Shown: positions 16,223 through 25,834, counted from the first letter of the stretch. The stretch is 64,000 nt of DNA from Bacillota bacterium (GCA_023393125.1 JAEWMQ010000020.1:62001-126000); one strand, 5' to 3'. The notes: generated from the sequence alone by a model not told the origin. Made by a program: numbers and translations.

Positions 16223-16876
16223 ATGCAGTTAATCATTAATAACAAAGAAATTATTTTTAATACTGAATATGGTAAAAGAAAAAAAATGGTACTGGAAATT
16301 TCACCTGAAGGTCATATTACAGTTAAAGTACCCTCTAAAACCTCTGAAAATCAAATAATAGCTTTTATAGAAGCTAATGCGAAAGCTATTTTTGCCTTTA
16401 AAGAAAAGCTAGAAAGCAGAAAATATATTTCTAGCGAAAAAAACTATAACGAAGATGAAACCTTTTTATTCCAAGGAAAAGCTTGTACTCTTAATGAGCT
16501 TTTAGAAAGCATTCCTGAAACAGAAGAAGAAACACAGTTTCTCTTAAAAAAATTCTATACTACAAAAACAAAAGAAATCACTAAAAAAAGACTCAAACAC
16601 TTTGAAAAGATCATCGGTGTTAAAGCCAAAGCCGTTACTATTGTAGATTCACCTCGTTCTTGGGGTACCTGCAACAGCTATAAAGAGCTCACTTTTAATT
16701 ATAAGCTTTCAATGGCACCACTTCCTGTCATTGATTATGTGGTGATTCACGAACTTTGTCATATTCTCCATCTCAATCATGACCGCTCTTTTTGGAGAAA
16801 AGTAGGGGCCTTCGACCCTCACTTTAAAGAACACCAAGAATATCTAGCACGTTTTGGCGGCGTAATGACCATTTAA
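16223..16876 (+). CDS. YgjP-like (DUF45) zinc metallopeptidase
   Basis: 217 residues from the ATG at 16223, which has ggaga 6 bp upstream and follows a TATAAT box at 16181-16186. The C-terminal part holds IHELCHILHLNHDRSFW, the HExxH-x5-H zinc site of YgjP/WSS1-related metal-dependent hydrolases, preceded by RSWGTCNS and YVVIHEL. The N-terminal half is a small beta-rich domain (QLIINNKEIIFNTEYGKRKK) usual for the family. The length is normal. Physiological substrates are not known; members are sometimes linked to restriction systems, but none lies here. An upstream ATG at 16142 has no binding site. Confidence 0.88.
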   Translation: MQLIINNKEIIFNTEYGKRKKMVLEISPEGHITVKVPSKTSENQIIAFIEANAKAIFAFKEKLESRKYISSEKNYNEDETFLFQGKACTLNELLESIPETEEETQFLLKKFYTTKTKEITKKRLKHFEKIIGVKAKAVTIVDSPRSWGTCNSYKELTFNYKLSMAPLPVIDYVVIHELCHILHLNHDRSFWRKVGAFDPHFKEHQEYLARFGGVMTI

Positions 16877-16883
16877 GCTAGCT

Positions 16884-16925
16884 AAAAGGAGACTAACACT
16901 TTCATAGCGTGTTAGCCTCCTTTTT
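16884..16925 (+). terminator. Terminator of the YgjP-like gene
   Basis: Stem aaaaggagactaacac / gtgttagcctcctttt with one mismatch, ending in TTTTT. It lies between converging genes. Confidence 0.85.
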
Positions 16926-16946
16926 AATGATTTTTCATCTGCTGTA

Positions 16947-17723
16947 TTACTCCTTCACATCCATGCTGGTGCCACTATTAAATAGCATGAGCTCCTTTAA
17001 GCTAATATGCCTGTTAAGAAAACGTTCCTTGCCTACTGTTCCTTTTTTCCATTCTATAGCCACTTGAGGACATGCATGAATACATGCTAAACAGTGCTCG
17101 CAGTGATGCTGAAATTGTATTTCTGTTTTCTTTGCAATAATATTCTCTACCGGACACACCTTACTACAAGTTTCACAGTGATTGCATTTATTAGAAACGG
17201 TAAAGTACTGATCACAATTCTTTTCTTTGGCAGGGAAAAAAGTATATGCTATTTTATTAATGAATGTATAAGCTTGTGGCTTTATTATCTGCTGGTTTTT
17301 AACAGCATCTATAATAGAGTTTAATTGAGCATTTACCTTGTTTTCCATCTGCTGAGTGTCATTCACTTTGTAACTAGGAATATAGTTTTCTACAGCTTTA
17401 AGTTTTTTACTATAACTTAAATGGTGTCCTTTTTGTATTAATAACTTTTCTACTGCTCCTAATATTCCCCTTACAGCTCCTCCATAGGTTGCTACCGCAA
17501 ATATGTAGGGGTTCTGACTTGTAATAGTTAGCTCTGAAATAAAGCGTTCTACTTGATAAGGTAATCCCCAGTAATAGGTTGGAAATACAAATCCAATCAC
17601 TTCATCACTGCAGCTTACATGACCATCTTTCATAGGCAATACTTGCCCTCCTATTGCCTCCCCTATTTGTTTTGCTACATATAAGCTATTACCTGTTGCT
17701 GAAAAACAATAAATAACTGCCAT
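16947..17723 (-). CDS. EFR1-family flavodoxin-ferredoxin fusion
   Basis: 258 residues. The N-terminal flavodoxin-like domain starts with the FMN phosphate loop FSATGNSLYVAK (about 7-18) and continues with VFPTYYWGLPYQV and the aromatic/glycine loop TYGGAVRG. The C-terminal region has two 4Fe-4S motifs: CNHCETCSKVCP and CEHCLACIHACP, each with four cysteines. This arrangement is EFR1, a low-potential redox protein common in anaerobic clostridia. There is no signal peptide, so it acts in the cytosol. Partners are not indicated by neighbours, since it is flanked by unrelated genes in converging and separate units. Confidence 0.93.
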   Translation of the reverse strand: MAVIYCFSATGNSLYVAKQIGEAIGGQVLPMKDGHVSCSDEVIGFVFPTYYWGLPYQVERFISELTITSQNPYIFAVATYGGAVRGILGAVEKLLIQKGHHLSYSKKLKAVENYIPSYKVNDTQQMENKVNAQLNSIIDAVKNQQIIKPQAYTFINKIAYTFFPAKEKNCDQYFTVSNKCNHCETCSKVCPVENIIAKKTEIQFQHHCEHCLACIHACPQVAIEWKKGTVGKERFLNRHISLKELMLFNSGTSMDVKE

Positions 17724-17806
17724 TTGTATTCCCCCTTAAATTTTGTTTCAATCACTTGCTTATTATCCTCTAATCATATCACACTTTTGTGTATTTTCTG
17801 CAAAAT

Positions 17807-17854
17807 AAAAGCAACCCAGTATAACCATCATAGTTAATTTACTAAGTTACTTTT
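17807..17854 (-). terminator. Terminator of the amino acid ABC operon
   Basis: Long stem with three G-U pairs on the minus strand (aaaagtaacttagta / tactgggttgctttt), followed by TTATTTT. It lies just past the last permease gene. Confidence 0.7.
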
Positions 17855-17880
17855 ATGTATTTGTTTCTTCCTTTATGAAA

Positions 17881-18528
17881 CTATATTGTAATACGACGTT
17901 GATACTGTCTTACAGCGCAAGATAATGCAAAATTAATAACAAAATAGGTCAGTGCTACAAAACCATAAAGCATTATAATTTGGCCAAATCCTCTGAGACT
18001 ACCTAATACAACATTGCTATTTCTAGTAAACTCAGCAATATCTACAATCTTTAAGAAAGAAGTATCTTTGATGATTGTAATGACCTGTGAAAGTAAGGCT
18101 GGTATAATGCTCTTAAAAGTCTGTGGTAATATAATATAAATTAAAGTTTGTGCAAAATTAAAGCCTTGTGACGCTGCTCCCTCAAACTGTCCTTTTGGAA
18201 TAGCATTAAGCCCTCCTCTTACAATCTCTGCAACAACTGCTGAAGTAAATAAAGTAAAAGAAAAGATTCCTAAAGGAATAGGATCTCCTGGAATAGTAAA
18301 CCTAATCCATAAGATCCAAAGAATATTAGGCGTACATCTAAAAATCTCAATATAAATAGCTGCAAGCGTAGCAAATGGCGCTAGCACTCCCTTACAATAA
18401 TTTCTCATAAGCGCTAGGATGGTTCCAAATATAATACTTAAAATAATGGTTCCTAATGCAATTAATAACGTGAGTTTTAAGCCATCTAACATAAAAAGAA
18501 TATTTTCACTTGTAAAAATCTCCCTCAT
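17881..18528 (-). CDS. Polar amino acid ABC transporter permease
   Basis: 215 residues with five hydrophobic segments and the HisMQ-type coupling motif GAASQGFNFAQTLIYIILPQ (about 130-150), which contacts the ATPase. The family imports polar amino acids such as glutamine, histidine, cystine or glutamate. Its ATG (18528) overlaps the upstream permease stop by one base, showing translational coupling. It is the last gene of ATPase, binding protein, permease, permease. The pair of permeases probably forms the heterodimeric channel. The exact amino acid is not determined. Confidence 0.92.
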   Translation of the reverse strand: MREIFTSENILFMLDGLKLTLLIALGTIILSIIFGTILALMRNYCKGVLAPFATLAAIYIEIFRCTPNILWILWIRFTIPGDPIPLGIFSFTLFTSAVVAEIVRGGLNAIPKGQFEGAASQGFNFAQTLIYIILPQTFKSIIPALLSQVITIIKDTSFLKIVDIAEFTRNSNVVLGSLRGFGQIIMLYGFVALTYFVINFALSCAVRQYQRRITI

Positions 18529-19247
18529 TAGGCCACCTCCGTTTTCACTGCTTGGTTAGGATGCTTTGGCTTAGGTGGTTCTTTAGCTTTACGCTCTAAA
18601 TATCTTGCCAAAGATGCTAATGGGAAGCAGATAACAAAGTACATAGCTGCACAAACTAGGTATCCTTGCGTATAATGTCCGCCTGAACTACTTGCCCAAG
18701 AATCTGCAAAGTACATTAAGTCAAGTCCCGCTACCATTGCTAGTACTGAAGTATTCTTAACTAGATTTAAAGCTTGGTTAGCAAGTGGTGGCATAATAAT
18801 TTTTATGGTCTGCGGCAAAATAATATATCTCATTGCTTGAACATAAGAAAAGCCCTGAGAGTTAGCCGCTTCTAATTGCCCTTTAGGAATAGCTTCTATA
18901 CCTGTTCGAATAACCTCCGCTACATAAGCACCATGATAAATCCCTACTCCCATGACACCTAATAAAAATTTATCTACGCGTCCCCCTATTAAATAAGGTA
19001 AACAACTATAATAAAAGAAAATCTGTATAACTAAAGGTGTATTTTGAAAAATTTCCACATACACTCTAACAATCAATTTAAGTGGCTTTTTATTAGTAGA
19101 ATATAGTACGCCAAAAACAATACCTAGCATAATGGCTACTAATAAGCCCACTATAGATACTCTTAAGGTCATGCTAAAGCCTTGTAAATATAGGTCAAAC
19201 TCTTCAAATAAGTCCATCCACCATTTCAGATTAAATAAACCTTTCAT
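18528..19247 (-). CDS. Polar amino acid ABC transporter permease
   Basis: 239 residues, HisMQ family, with five hydrophobic segments and the coupling loop AANSQGFSYVQAMRYIILPQ (about 140-160). It is related to the next gene and overlaps it by one base. A proline/lysine-rich tail (KAKEPPKPKHPNQAVKTEVA) is unusual but short. It is preceded by the binding-protein gene with a gap of about 130 bp. Confidence 0.92.
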   Translation of the reverse strand: MKGLFNLKWWMDLFEEFDLYLQGFSMTLRVSIVGLLVAIMLGIVFGVLYSTNKKPLKLIVRVYVEIFQNTPLVIQIFFYYSCLPYLIGGRVDKFLLGVMGVGIYHGAYVAEVIRTGIEAIPKGQLEAANSQGFSYVQAMRYIILPQTIKIIMPPLANQALNLVKNTSVLAMVAGLDLMYFADSWASSSGGHYTQGYLVCAAMYFVICFPLASLARYLERKAKEPPKPKHPNQAVKTEVA

Positions 19248-19376
19248 AGCTACTCCATCACCTTCCTTGATACTCCTTGTCTTCTTTCGTATATACCCTA
19301 AAATAAGGATTCAAAGATGAAAAGAAGTCCTGTTTCACCAATGAATCCTTTAAAACTTTATTTAATGATTTTTAAT

Positions 19377-20213
19377 TTATTCAACTCCCCAAGCTTTTAA
19401 CATCTCAGCCATTTTTCCACTATCTACTAAGTCTTTTACCACACTATCAACTGTTTCTGCTAATTCCTTATTATTAAGTGCAGAAGCCACACCATAAGAT
19501 TGTTCTGCAAAACGATCTTCTAAAATCATAGTAGAGTCATCATTATAACCAGCTAAGATAGCACGGTCTACAGCAAATACATCAATGTTTTTAGTAGTAA
19601 GGGCAGTGCTTAAAGCTGGGTAGCCATCAAATTCCTCAAAAGTAGGCGCTACATTAATACTTTGTTCTTTTACATATGTTTCAAATCCTTTTTTAGTTGT
19701 TGCACCTTGAGCAACTCCAATGATTTTGCCATCTAAATCATTAATAGATTGAATCCCTGAATCCTTTAATACTAATAAACCTACCGCATCTGTATAGTAA
19801 GGTGTTGAGAAGTTCCAAGACTCTTTACGTTCCTCTGTAACAGTAAAGGTTGCAATTACTAGATCAATTTCCCCACTATCTAATAGTCCTCCTCTTGTTT
19901 TAGCTGTAACACCTTGGAATGCCACTAATTTCTTTTCCTTAGCTTCAGCTGCAGTGCAACCAAAAATCTTACCAGCTATTTCATAAGCCAAATCAATTTC
20001 AACACCTTCATATTCCCCAGTAGCTGTATTTTGAAGGCCAAAGCTTGGTACATCTATTTTACAACCCACTTTAAGTACACCTGCATCTTTAATTTTTTGC
20101 ACACCACCTGTAGTACCACCACCAGTTGTTTCTGCTTTATGACAGCCTCCTAAAACACCTATCATCATTACTACTAGCAATACTACTATTATTTTTTTGA
20201 ATCCCTTTTTCAT
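19377..20213 (-). CDS. Amino acid ABC transporter substrate-binding lipoprotein
   Basis: 278 residues from the ATG at 20213, chosen because ggggag lies just upstream; an ATG at 20246 does not fit. A lipoprotein signal ends in IGVLGGC, so Cys24 is the acylation site. The rest is SBP_bac_3: GCKIDVPSFGLQNTATGEYEGVEIDLA, then FTVTEERKESWNFSTPYYTDAVGLLV and GKIIGVAQGATTKKGFE. The protein captures an amino acid outside the membrane for the adjacent permeases. Family members of this length often bind glutamate, glutamine or cystine; I cannot choose among them. Confidence 0.92.
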   Translation of the reverse strand: MKKGFKKIIVVLLVVMMIGVLGGCHKAETTGGGTTGGVQKIKDAGVLKVGCKIDVPSFGLQNTATGEYEGVEIDLAYEIAGKIFGCTAAEAKEKKLVAFQGVTAKTRGGLLDSGEIDLVIATFTVTEERKESWNFSTPYYTDAVGLLVLKDSGIQSINDLDGKIIGVAQGATTKKGFETYVKEQSINVAPTFEEFDGYPALSTALTTKNIDVFAVDRAILAGYNDDSTMILEDRFAEQSYGVASALNNKELAETVDSVVKDLVDSGKMAEMLKAWGVE

Positions 20214-20292
20214 ATCATCAGCTCCCCATTTAACTTTTAATTTCATCTATCATACTTTAACTATTTTCTTATGTATTTCTCACTTAAGCTGC

Positions 20293-21015
20293 TTAACGTA
20301 ATATCTTACTTAAGAATAATTTTGTACGTTCACTTTCTGGATTTTCAAAGAAATGTTCTGGCGGACCACTTTCAATAATGGAACCTTCATCCATAAAAAT
20401 GACCCTATCTGCTATTTGTCTTGCAAAACCCATTTCATGGGTTACACAAACCATAGTAATATTCTCTTCTGATAAACCAATCATAACATCTAATACTTCC
20501 TGCACCATTTCTGGATCAAGTGCACTAGTAGGTTCATCAAATAAAATAATTTTCTGTTTTGTAGCTAGTGCTCTTGCAATAGCCACTCTTTGTTGTTGTC
20601 CTCCGGATAAATTCTGAGGATATGCATCTTTCTTTTCTAATAACCCTACCCTTTCTAGATATTTAAGAGCCATTTCTTCCGCTTCCTTTTTAGGCATCTT
20701 TTGTAATTTCATAGGTGCCAATATAAGATTTTCTAGCACTGTCATATGTGGATATAAATTAAATTGCTGAAATACCATAGCTGATGTATTTCTTACTACT
20801 TGCGTTTTGTTCTTCTTAGTTAACAATTGTCCATCAATTTCTACTTGACCTGAAGTTGGTTCTTCTAAATGATTAATACAACGAATAAGTGTGCTTTTTC
20901 CACTCCCACTAGGTCCAATGATTACTAACTTTTCACCTTCCTTAACTTCTAACTCAATGTTTTTTAATACATGATGGTGATCAAAAAATTTGTTAAGGCC
21001 ACTTATTTTTATCAT
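20293..21015 (-). CDS. Polar amino acid ABC transporter ATP-binding protein
   Basis: 240 residues of the GlnQ/HisP class. Walker A GPSGSGKST (about 34-42), Q-loop FQQFNLYPHMTV, signature LSGGQQQR (about 131-138), Walker B IILFDEPTSALDP and switch THEMGF. The start is set at ATG 21015 with ggagg 8 bp upstream; a GTG at 21024 overlaps the site. It is the first gene of the four-gene operon, preceded by a terminator hairpin at 21115-21144 that ends the upstream operon. Confidence 0.95.
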   Translation of the reverse strand: MIKISGLNKFFDHHHVLKNIELEVKEGEKLVIIGPSGSGKSTLIRCINHLEEPTSGQVEIDGQLLTKKNKTQVVRNTSAMVFQQFNLYPHMTVLENLILAPMKLQKMPKKEAEEMALKYLERVGLLEKKDAYPQNLSGGQQQRVAIARALATKQKIILFDEPTSALDPEMVQEVLDVMIGLSEENITMVCVTHEMGFARQIADRVIFMDEGSIIESGPPEHFFENPESERTKLFLSKILR

Positions 21016-21114
21016 ATACTCCACCTCCTTATTTAAACCGTTCTGCTCTTGTTTTCTAACTACTCCCTTTTTGCTTGTAACTTATAAAAATATAAGCTCC
21101 TAAGAAAACAAAAC

Positions 21115-21144
21115 GGCGCCACGAAAATAATTCTCGTAAGCGCC
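21115..21144 (-). terminator. Terminator of the Ter-linked operon
   Basis: On the minus strand GGCGC / GCGCC with an inner ACGA/TCGT pairing and a GTTTTGTTTTC tail. It lies after the HAD gene and before the amino acid transporter. Confidence 0.75.
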
Positions 21145-21207
21145 ATTGCTTCATCTGTCTAAATATTTAATATATTAGTGTTATTATATCTAAGGTCTTT
21201 TCTCTTG

Positions 21208-22041
21208 TCAATCAGGAATTTTTTCTTGGTATTCTCTATATTTTTCTATAAGCTGTTTTTCCTTCTCAACTATCTCTAACGCATAGCTCAAAATTTCTAC
21301 TGCTGCTTTAAGTCCACTGTCTCTTGTAATACGTACTTGACTCTTACAACTTTCCTCGATATAAGCTGACTTAGGAACAATGCCATAATCTGCTTCATGC
21401 ACCATTTGATAATCAAAAATAGAATCTCCAGCAGCCATAATCCTTTCCTGATAGTAATACTTTTGAATATAGACAAGAGCTGCCCATTTATTGATACATT
21501 CAGGGTATAAATAGATTTTCTTTCCATTTACTTGTATTTTCCACCCCTTACTTTCACCAATGGTTTTAAACGCCTGCACTGCTCCTTCATCAATATTGCC
21601 TCTTTCTCCTATAATAAGCCATATTAATTGATCGGATTTATTATAGCCCTTAATTGGCTTTTTATAATTTTTCAAAAATACACTTAGCGCCTCATCATAG
21701 TTCATAGCTAAAGCTTGTATTTGCTCTTTAATGTGAGCTGTCCATTGTTTATCCTCTTGTCCTTTATAAATAATAGTACCACCATTATTAACTACATAAA
21801 GCTCTGGACAAATAATTTCTTCAAATAATTGAATTCGTTTATACTGCTGATGATTTCTAGTAGTAATAGGTACAATAGGTACTAGACTGTTAAGCTTTTT
21901 GAGCAAAGCAATAGCCTCTAAGGACATATAGGAAATTTCTTTTCCATTATATGCTTCCACCAAACCATACTCACAGGTAGCTTCCTCTATAAATAACTTA
22001 GAGTAAATTAAGGTACGGTCTAAATCTGTTGCAAAAAACAT
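21208..22041 (-). CDS. HAD-superfamily phosphatase of Ter-linked operon
   Basis: About 277 residues. HAD motif I is ATDLDRTLIYS (Asp6, Asp8), followed by a small-molecule cap region, a lysine/tyrosine-rich middle, and motif IV-like AAGDSIFDYQMV (about 195-206). This is a Cof-like HAD hydrolase; a relative is regularly encoded beside StiP, PRTase-TRSP and the HpcH-like lyase in Ter-associated operons. The ATG at 22041 has ggggaa 6-8 bp upstream; a GTG at 22077 overlaps the stiP stop and is possible. It is the last gene of a four-gene operon. The substrate, likely a phosphorylated intermediate of the pathway, is unknown. Confidence 0.85.
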   Translation of the reverse strand: MFFATDLDRTLIYSKLFIEEATCEYGLVEAYNGKEISYMSLEAIALLKKLNSLVPIVPITTRNHQQYKRIQLFEEIICPELYVVNNGGTIIYKGQEDKQWTAHIKEQIQALAMNYDEALSVFLKNYKKPIKGYNKSDQLIWLIIGERGNIDEGAVQAFKTIGESKGWKIQVNGKKIYLYPECINKWAALVYIQKYYYQERIMAAGDSIFDYQMVHEADYGIVPKSAYIEESCKSQVRITRDSGLKAAVEILSYALEIVEKEKQLIEKYREYQEKIPD

Positions 22042-22066
22042 AGCTGCTTCCCCTTTGTCTTTATTT

Positions 22067-23188
22067 TTATACTTCACTCATATCCTTTATAAGGCCGCAA
22101 CAAGAGTAACACATCTCTTTATAGATTTCTATTGGTACGCCTCTATCTTCTGCTAAAAGTAAAATATGCTTAAGATTTTTATTTTCTTTATCTTTCACAA
22201 GAATTTTCCAAGGTACCCTTCTTAAAAGCACTCTAGTTGTTTCACCCACACCTGGTTTTACTCTGTTAATAGTAGAAATATCAAAATGCTCACGTATATT
22301 TTCCACACTCTGAGCAGCAGTAAACTCTCCTATTTCCTTATTAATCAAATCTTCTTCCCCAATATCCAGCTGTGTAAAACGGGCAGAAATAGTATCTACA
22401 AAATCATTGGACACATCTACCTGCTCCCATTCCTTATAAAATTTAGCTCCATGGAAATCATATGGCCCTATAAGGTCTGCTCTTAAAAAAGTACGACTCA
22501 TAAGACCTGACACTGTTGCATTTAGGCATGCACTTGGCACTAAGAAATCAGCTCTTGTACCATATACAGAAGTACATTCTCCCGGGTCACAAAGTACTGC
22601 TAGTGTATCATCTAAAATGACGCCATACTTGTCCTCAAATTCTTTGCAAGCTTTTGTTAAGGTACGTCCTATAACACCTTTACCAGTCCAACCATCCACA
22701 AATTGAATTGCTCCATGAGGATGTGTTTTTAAAATATAAAGTAGGGCATTTTCATCTATCCCTTTGTCTCTAATAATGGAAACACTATAGTGAGGTACAT
22801 TTATTTGATACTTGTACGCTAAATAACGTTTAATCAAAACACCAATAGGCGTACCTGCTCTGGCTAAAGAAACAATAATAGCCTCTTTCCCTTTTTTCCT
22901 ATAAATAAGTTCAGCTACTACACCTGTATAATAAGCTATTTCCTCTGCTGTTTCTTCTAAAGTCCTTTTGTAAAGTGTCATATACTCCTTAGTTGGCATA
23001 TATTCAATAGGAAGCATTTCTGAATAATGCGTACCATTTTGCATTGCATATTCACGTTCTAAATTATTTTGTTCTTCTAATAAGCCATTCATATTTTTGA
23101 TTAAAAAAATGCAGTTCTCTTCCTTATAACTCCCCATAGGTAAAGGCGGCTTAATATATCTAGTGTGGGCTATTCCTCGGTCATTCAT
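22067..23188 (-). CDS. stiP: StiP-family protein (PRTase/cysteine protease-like, Ter-associated)
   Basis: 373 residues. The N-terminal MNDRGIAHTRYIKPPLPMGS and the segments IIVSLARAGTPIGVLIKRY, VPHYSVSIIRDKGID, FVDGWTGKGVIGRTL and LAVLCDPGECTSVYGTRADFL are characteristic of the family annotated as StiP, found only in Ter-type operons. The VDGWTGKG loop resembles the PRPP-binding loop of phosphoribosyltransferases; the protease annotation comes from the family name and is uncertain. The start at 23188 overlaps the previous gene by 4 bp (ATGA) behind ggagg. Expected role: step in synthesis of a nucleoside-like compound, by inference from the operon. Confidence 0.87.
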   Translation of the reverse strand: MNDRGIAHTRYIKPPLPMGSYKEENCIFLIKNMNGLLEEQNNLEREYAMQNGTHYSEMLPIEYMPTKEYMTLYKRTLEETAEEIAYYTGVVAELIYRKKGKEAIIVSLARAGTPIGVLIKRYLAYKYQINVPHYSVSIIRDKGIDENALLYILKTHPHGAIQFVDGWTGKGVIGRTLTKACKEFEDKYGVILDDTLAVLCDPGECTSVYGTRADFLVPSACLNATVSGLMSRTFLRADLIGPYDFHGAKFYKEWEQVDVSNDFVDTISARFTQLDIGEEDLINKEIGEFTAAQSVENIREHFDISTINRVKPGVGETTRVLLRRVPWKILVKDKENKNLKHILLLAEDRGVPIEIYKEMCYSCCGLIKDMSEV

Positions 23189-24672
23189 AGGCTTTCCTCC
23201 AACTTGCCATCACAGCAAACAAAATGTATTGTTTTTATTCCTTTTTCCTCTAGTGCTTCTAATATCATTTGCTTAAATCCTGGCGCTACATCTCTTTCCA
23301 TAAACCAAAAGACTTCTTCATAATCGCCAGGCATAATATTATAAATATAATTAATAATCGTTTCATCCTCAGGCCGTTTGTAAGCTAATGCGGTATGTAA
23401 AGGATAGTCCTTTCTTTCAGCAGTCATAATAGGACTACGAGTAGTTGATTGATAACGGATTCCTTTGCCCATGGCACAAGCCATCATAGCTGGCACGTAA
23501 ATAAACTCCTCTGTGCCTATACAAAGTGTTTTTGCCCTGGTCCTATAGTGTGCTAGTAGTCCTCCCAGCTCTAATAGACGCTTCTCGAAAGCCTTATTTT
23601 CCTTAGTTGTAAGCCCAAATCGTCCATTAGCACTTATATAGTGCACTGCTCTTTCTCTTTGATCTCCACCTCTAATGACCTTTTCTATCAATTGATCCAC
23701 ACTTACCTTAAGCGTTTCATAACTTCCGTACTTTCCTCTATAATGATTAATTACTTGAACTTTAAATGGTTCTTTTCCTGTTTCTCGTCTTTCTTGTAAT
23801 AAATTAAAGTTTTCTTCGCCTATACTTTCTGGCCACTTTAAGATCTCTTTTGTTTCCATAGCTTCCTCTGATAAAGGATTTAAAATAATAGGCTCAATAG
23901 TCCCTTGCACCACTGATATAAACTCAATCGTAACGTTAAGCTTTTTTGCTAAAAGTGTTGCTTTTTCTTTTTGCTCCTCACTTCTCCAGTCTAAAAGTGC
24001 TACGATGCTATACGCTTTAGCACCACTTTTTTCATGCAAGGCCTCAATTAAGTTAAGAGCCGTATTACCTGTTGTGATTTCATCATCTACTAATACAATA
24101 TGAGAAAAGGCTTTGAAGAAATCTGGATTTTTGCTATAGCACTCATGCCCTGTAGCATGAGAATGTTCTTCCTGAAAAACAAAAGTAGGCGTTTCGCTTA
24201 TAATAGGCTCTCTGGTCGTATGAATAAACGTAGCTTTTTCATTAAAGGCACTAAACATACTATGTCCCAGTCCTGTGGCCGTCTCTGCAAAACCTATAAA
24301 AAGTGTTTGTTCTTTTAATGGGTAAATAACTGATAGCACCTTTTCACAAGTAACTTTAGATAGCTGCTCTTCCTTAAAAAGCTCTAACAGTTTTGCTTCC
24401 TGTAAAGCTTTACCTGTTTGTTTTTTATAATAAACTTCTGCTAAAAGAGTCCCTCCCAGTCTTGTCATATAAGGATCAACAGCTAAATGCTTTCCTAACA
24501 CCTTACTAATAAATAAAAAAATACGTTTTTTATTTTTCCTAACTCCTAGTTCAAAAAGGTGATTTAAAGGAATGTCTTCACTGGTTTCTTGTAAGTCAAT
24601 ATGTACTTCCACACAATCTAGAGCTTTAAAAACAACTGCTTTAGAATAAGGCTGTATAGTCTTCATCTTCAT
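23185..24672 (-). CDS. Phosphoribosyltransferase with C-terminal TRSP domain
   Basis: 495 residues. A PRTase domain occupies about 35-260, with the PRPP motif HIVLVDDEITTGNTALNL (about 191-208) and GFAETATGLGHSMFSAF (about 127-143). The C-terminal about 200 residues are the TRSP domain that always follows this PRTase in Ter-linked operons (GRFGLTTKENKAFEKRLLEL, YVPAMMACAMGKGIRYQSTTRSP). It overlaps the upstream lyase gene by 32 bp and has ggag 6 bp before the ATG. It should transfer a ribose-phosphate group to an unknown base or acceptor in the cytosol. No key PRPP-loop residue is missing. Confidence 0.88.
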   Translation of the reverse strand: MKMKTIQPYSKAVVFKALDCVEVHIDLQETSEDIPLNHLFELGVRKNKKRIFLFISKVLGKHLAVDPYMTRLGGTLLAEVYYKKQTGKALQEAKLLELFKEEQLSKVTCEKVLSVIYPLKEQTLFIGFAETATGLGHSMFSAFNEKATFIHTTREPIISETPTFVFQEEHSHATGHECYSKNPDFFKAFSHIVLVDDEITTGNTALNLIEALHEKSGAKAYSIVALLDWRSEEQKEKATLLAKKLNVTIEFISVVQGTIEPIILNPLSEEAMETKEILKWPESIGEENFNLLQERRETGKEPFKVQVINHYRGKYGSYETLKVSVDQLIEKVIRGGDQRERAVHYISANGRFGLTTKENKAFEKRLLELGGLLAHYRTRAKTLCIGTEEFIYVPAMMACAMGKGIRYQSTTRSPIMTAERKDYPLHTALAYKRPEDETIINYIYNIMPGDYEEVFWFMERDVAPGFKQMILEALEEKGIKTIHFVCCDGKLEESL

Positions 24673-25801
24673 TAATCACTCCATATATTTCAGCTTTAGC
24701 TAGTACCTTTCTAGCCCAATTTGTATGTGGTTTCATCTCGTTCATCTTATTACCAACTTTGCTTTTTACCGCTCCACCACTCTGATTCCCAATAATTTGC
24801 ATAGCATCCTCATATTCTTCTTTGGTCACCACCTGAAGTGCATTTACTAAGCGAATATGCGAAGGATGAATAATCGTCTTGCCTACTAGGCCGTTTACTT
24901 TATCTAGTATAACTTCCTTAATGAGTCCATCTTCTGCTTTATTAACAATTGCCTTACGTACAGTAGTACCTACTTCACCATACTTTCTAAAAGGCGTTTG
25001 ACGTAGTTCTGGCTTTAATAGTCTACTATGATTGCTAAAAAATTCCCATACAGGTCCGGAAATAACAAAGCCATCTTCTGCTTGTCCAAAATAATTAATA
25101 ATTCTTGCCATACAATCTTTAATAACGGCTACGTCATAAATAGTAGCATCAATACTTCTTCTAATGCCAAAAAGCCCTGTAAAATCTGTAGCACCAATTC
25201 TAATATTTAAAACATTGTCGCGGTACTTAACAGCCAAATTTTTAATTGCCTGTAATTCTTCTTGTCCTGTTTGTAAATCAATAACCTGTTTTGTTTCTAT
25301 AATAGGCATTGCATAAAGCTTAACTCCAAATAAATTACCGGCTTCTTTAATAAGTGAAAGCTGCTCTTCTCCATCTAAGCTATTAAACTTAGGTAAATTA
25401 ATACCTGTTATATGATTTACGATTGCTTCTTGTACTAGTATCCAACCAAGCTGCTGTGTAGTTCTAATCCTAATAAAAAGTAGGGGAAGATCTTCTTCTT
25501 TAAGTATGCCAGATTTTAAAGCCTCTTCTAACCCTATAAAAGTTTCTTTAAGACGTGCCTCGGCTTCTTCTACCTGTGAATCTGAGATGCCATCCTCAAG
25601 GCAAATAACTAAGGTAGTAAGTGAGGTGTATTTTTTAGTCACTAAATACTCATAAAGCTTCTCATGAATTGCTGGAATGTATAGTGTTGCACCTAAGGCG
25701 TAACTTAACTTTTCTTTCTCAGTATTCTTAAAAAAAGCATTAGGTTGTTTGAAAAACAGATGTTCTTTTTCTTCTTCATTTAAATGTGCATAATGAAACA
25801 T
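24641..25801 (-). CDS. HpcH/HpaI-like C-C bond lyase (Ter-associated)
   Basis: 386 residues of a TIM-barrel lyase family related to citrate lyase beta/HpcH. Motifs: GATLYIPAIHEKLYEYL (about 36-52), VICLEDGISDSQVEEA (Glu/Asp, about 65-80), LFIRIRTTQQL, MPIIETKQVIDL, RIGATDFTGLFGIRRS and GKTIIHPSHIRLVNAL near the C-terminus, which match the metal- and CoA-binding positions of the superfamily. It is the first gene of the operon, with TATAAT at 25835-25840 upstream. In the Ter-linked biosynthetic module it is paired with PRTase-TRSP, StiP and HAD. The substrate is unknown. Confidence 0.87.
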   Translation of the reverse strand: MFHYAHLNEEEKEHLFFKQPNAFFKNTEKEKLSYALGATLYIPAIHEKLYEYLVTKKYTSLTTLVICLEDGISDSQVEEAEARLKETFIGLEEALKSGILKEEDLPLLFIRIRTTQQLGWILVQEAIVNHITGINLPKFNSLDGEEQLSLIKEAGNLFGVKLYAMPIIETKQVIDLQTGQEELQAIKNLAVKYRDNVLNIRIGATDFTGLFGIRRSIDATIYDVAVIKDCMARIINYFGQAEDGFVISGPVWEFFSNHSRLLKPELRQTPFRKYGEVGTTVRKAIVNKAEDGLIKEVILDKVNGLVGKTIIHPSHIRLVNALQVVTKEEYEDAMQIIGNQSGGAVKSKVGNKMNEMKPHTNWARKVLAKAEIYGVINEDEDYTALF

Positions 25802-25834
25802 TCCCCTACCCTCTTTCTATATATCGGTAATACT

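Noticed and set aside
21025..21207. Possible leader regulatory element before the amino acid transporter
   Set aside because: The only structure is a hairpin with a T-rich tail that ends the upstream operon; no conserved T-box or riboswitch motifs were seen.
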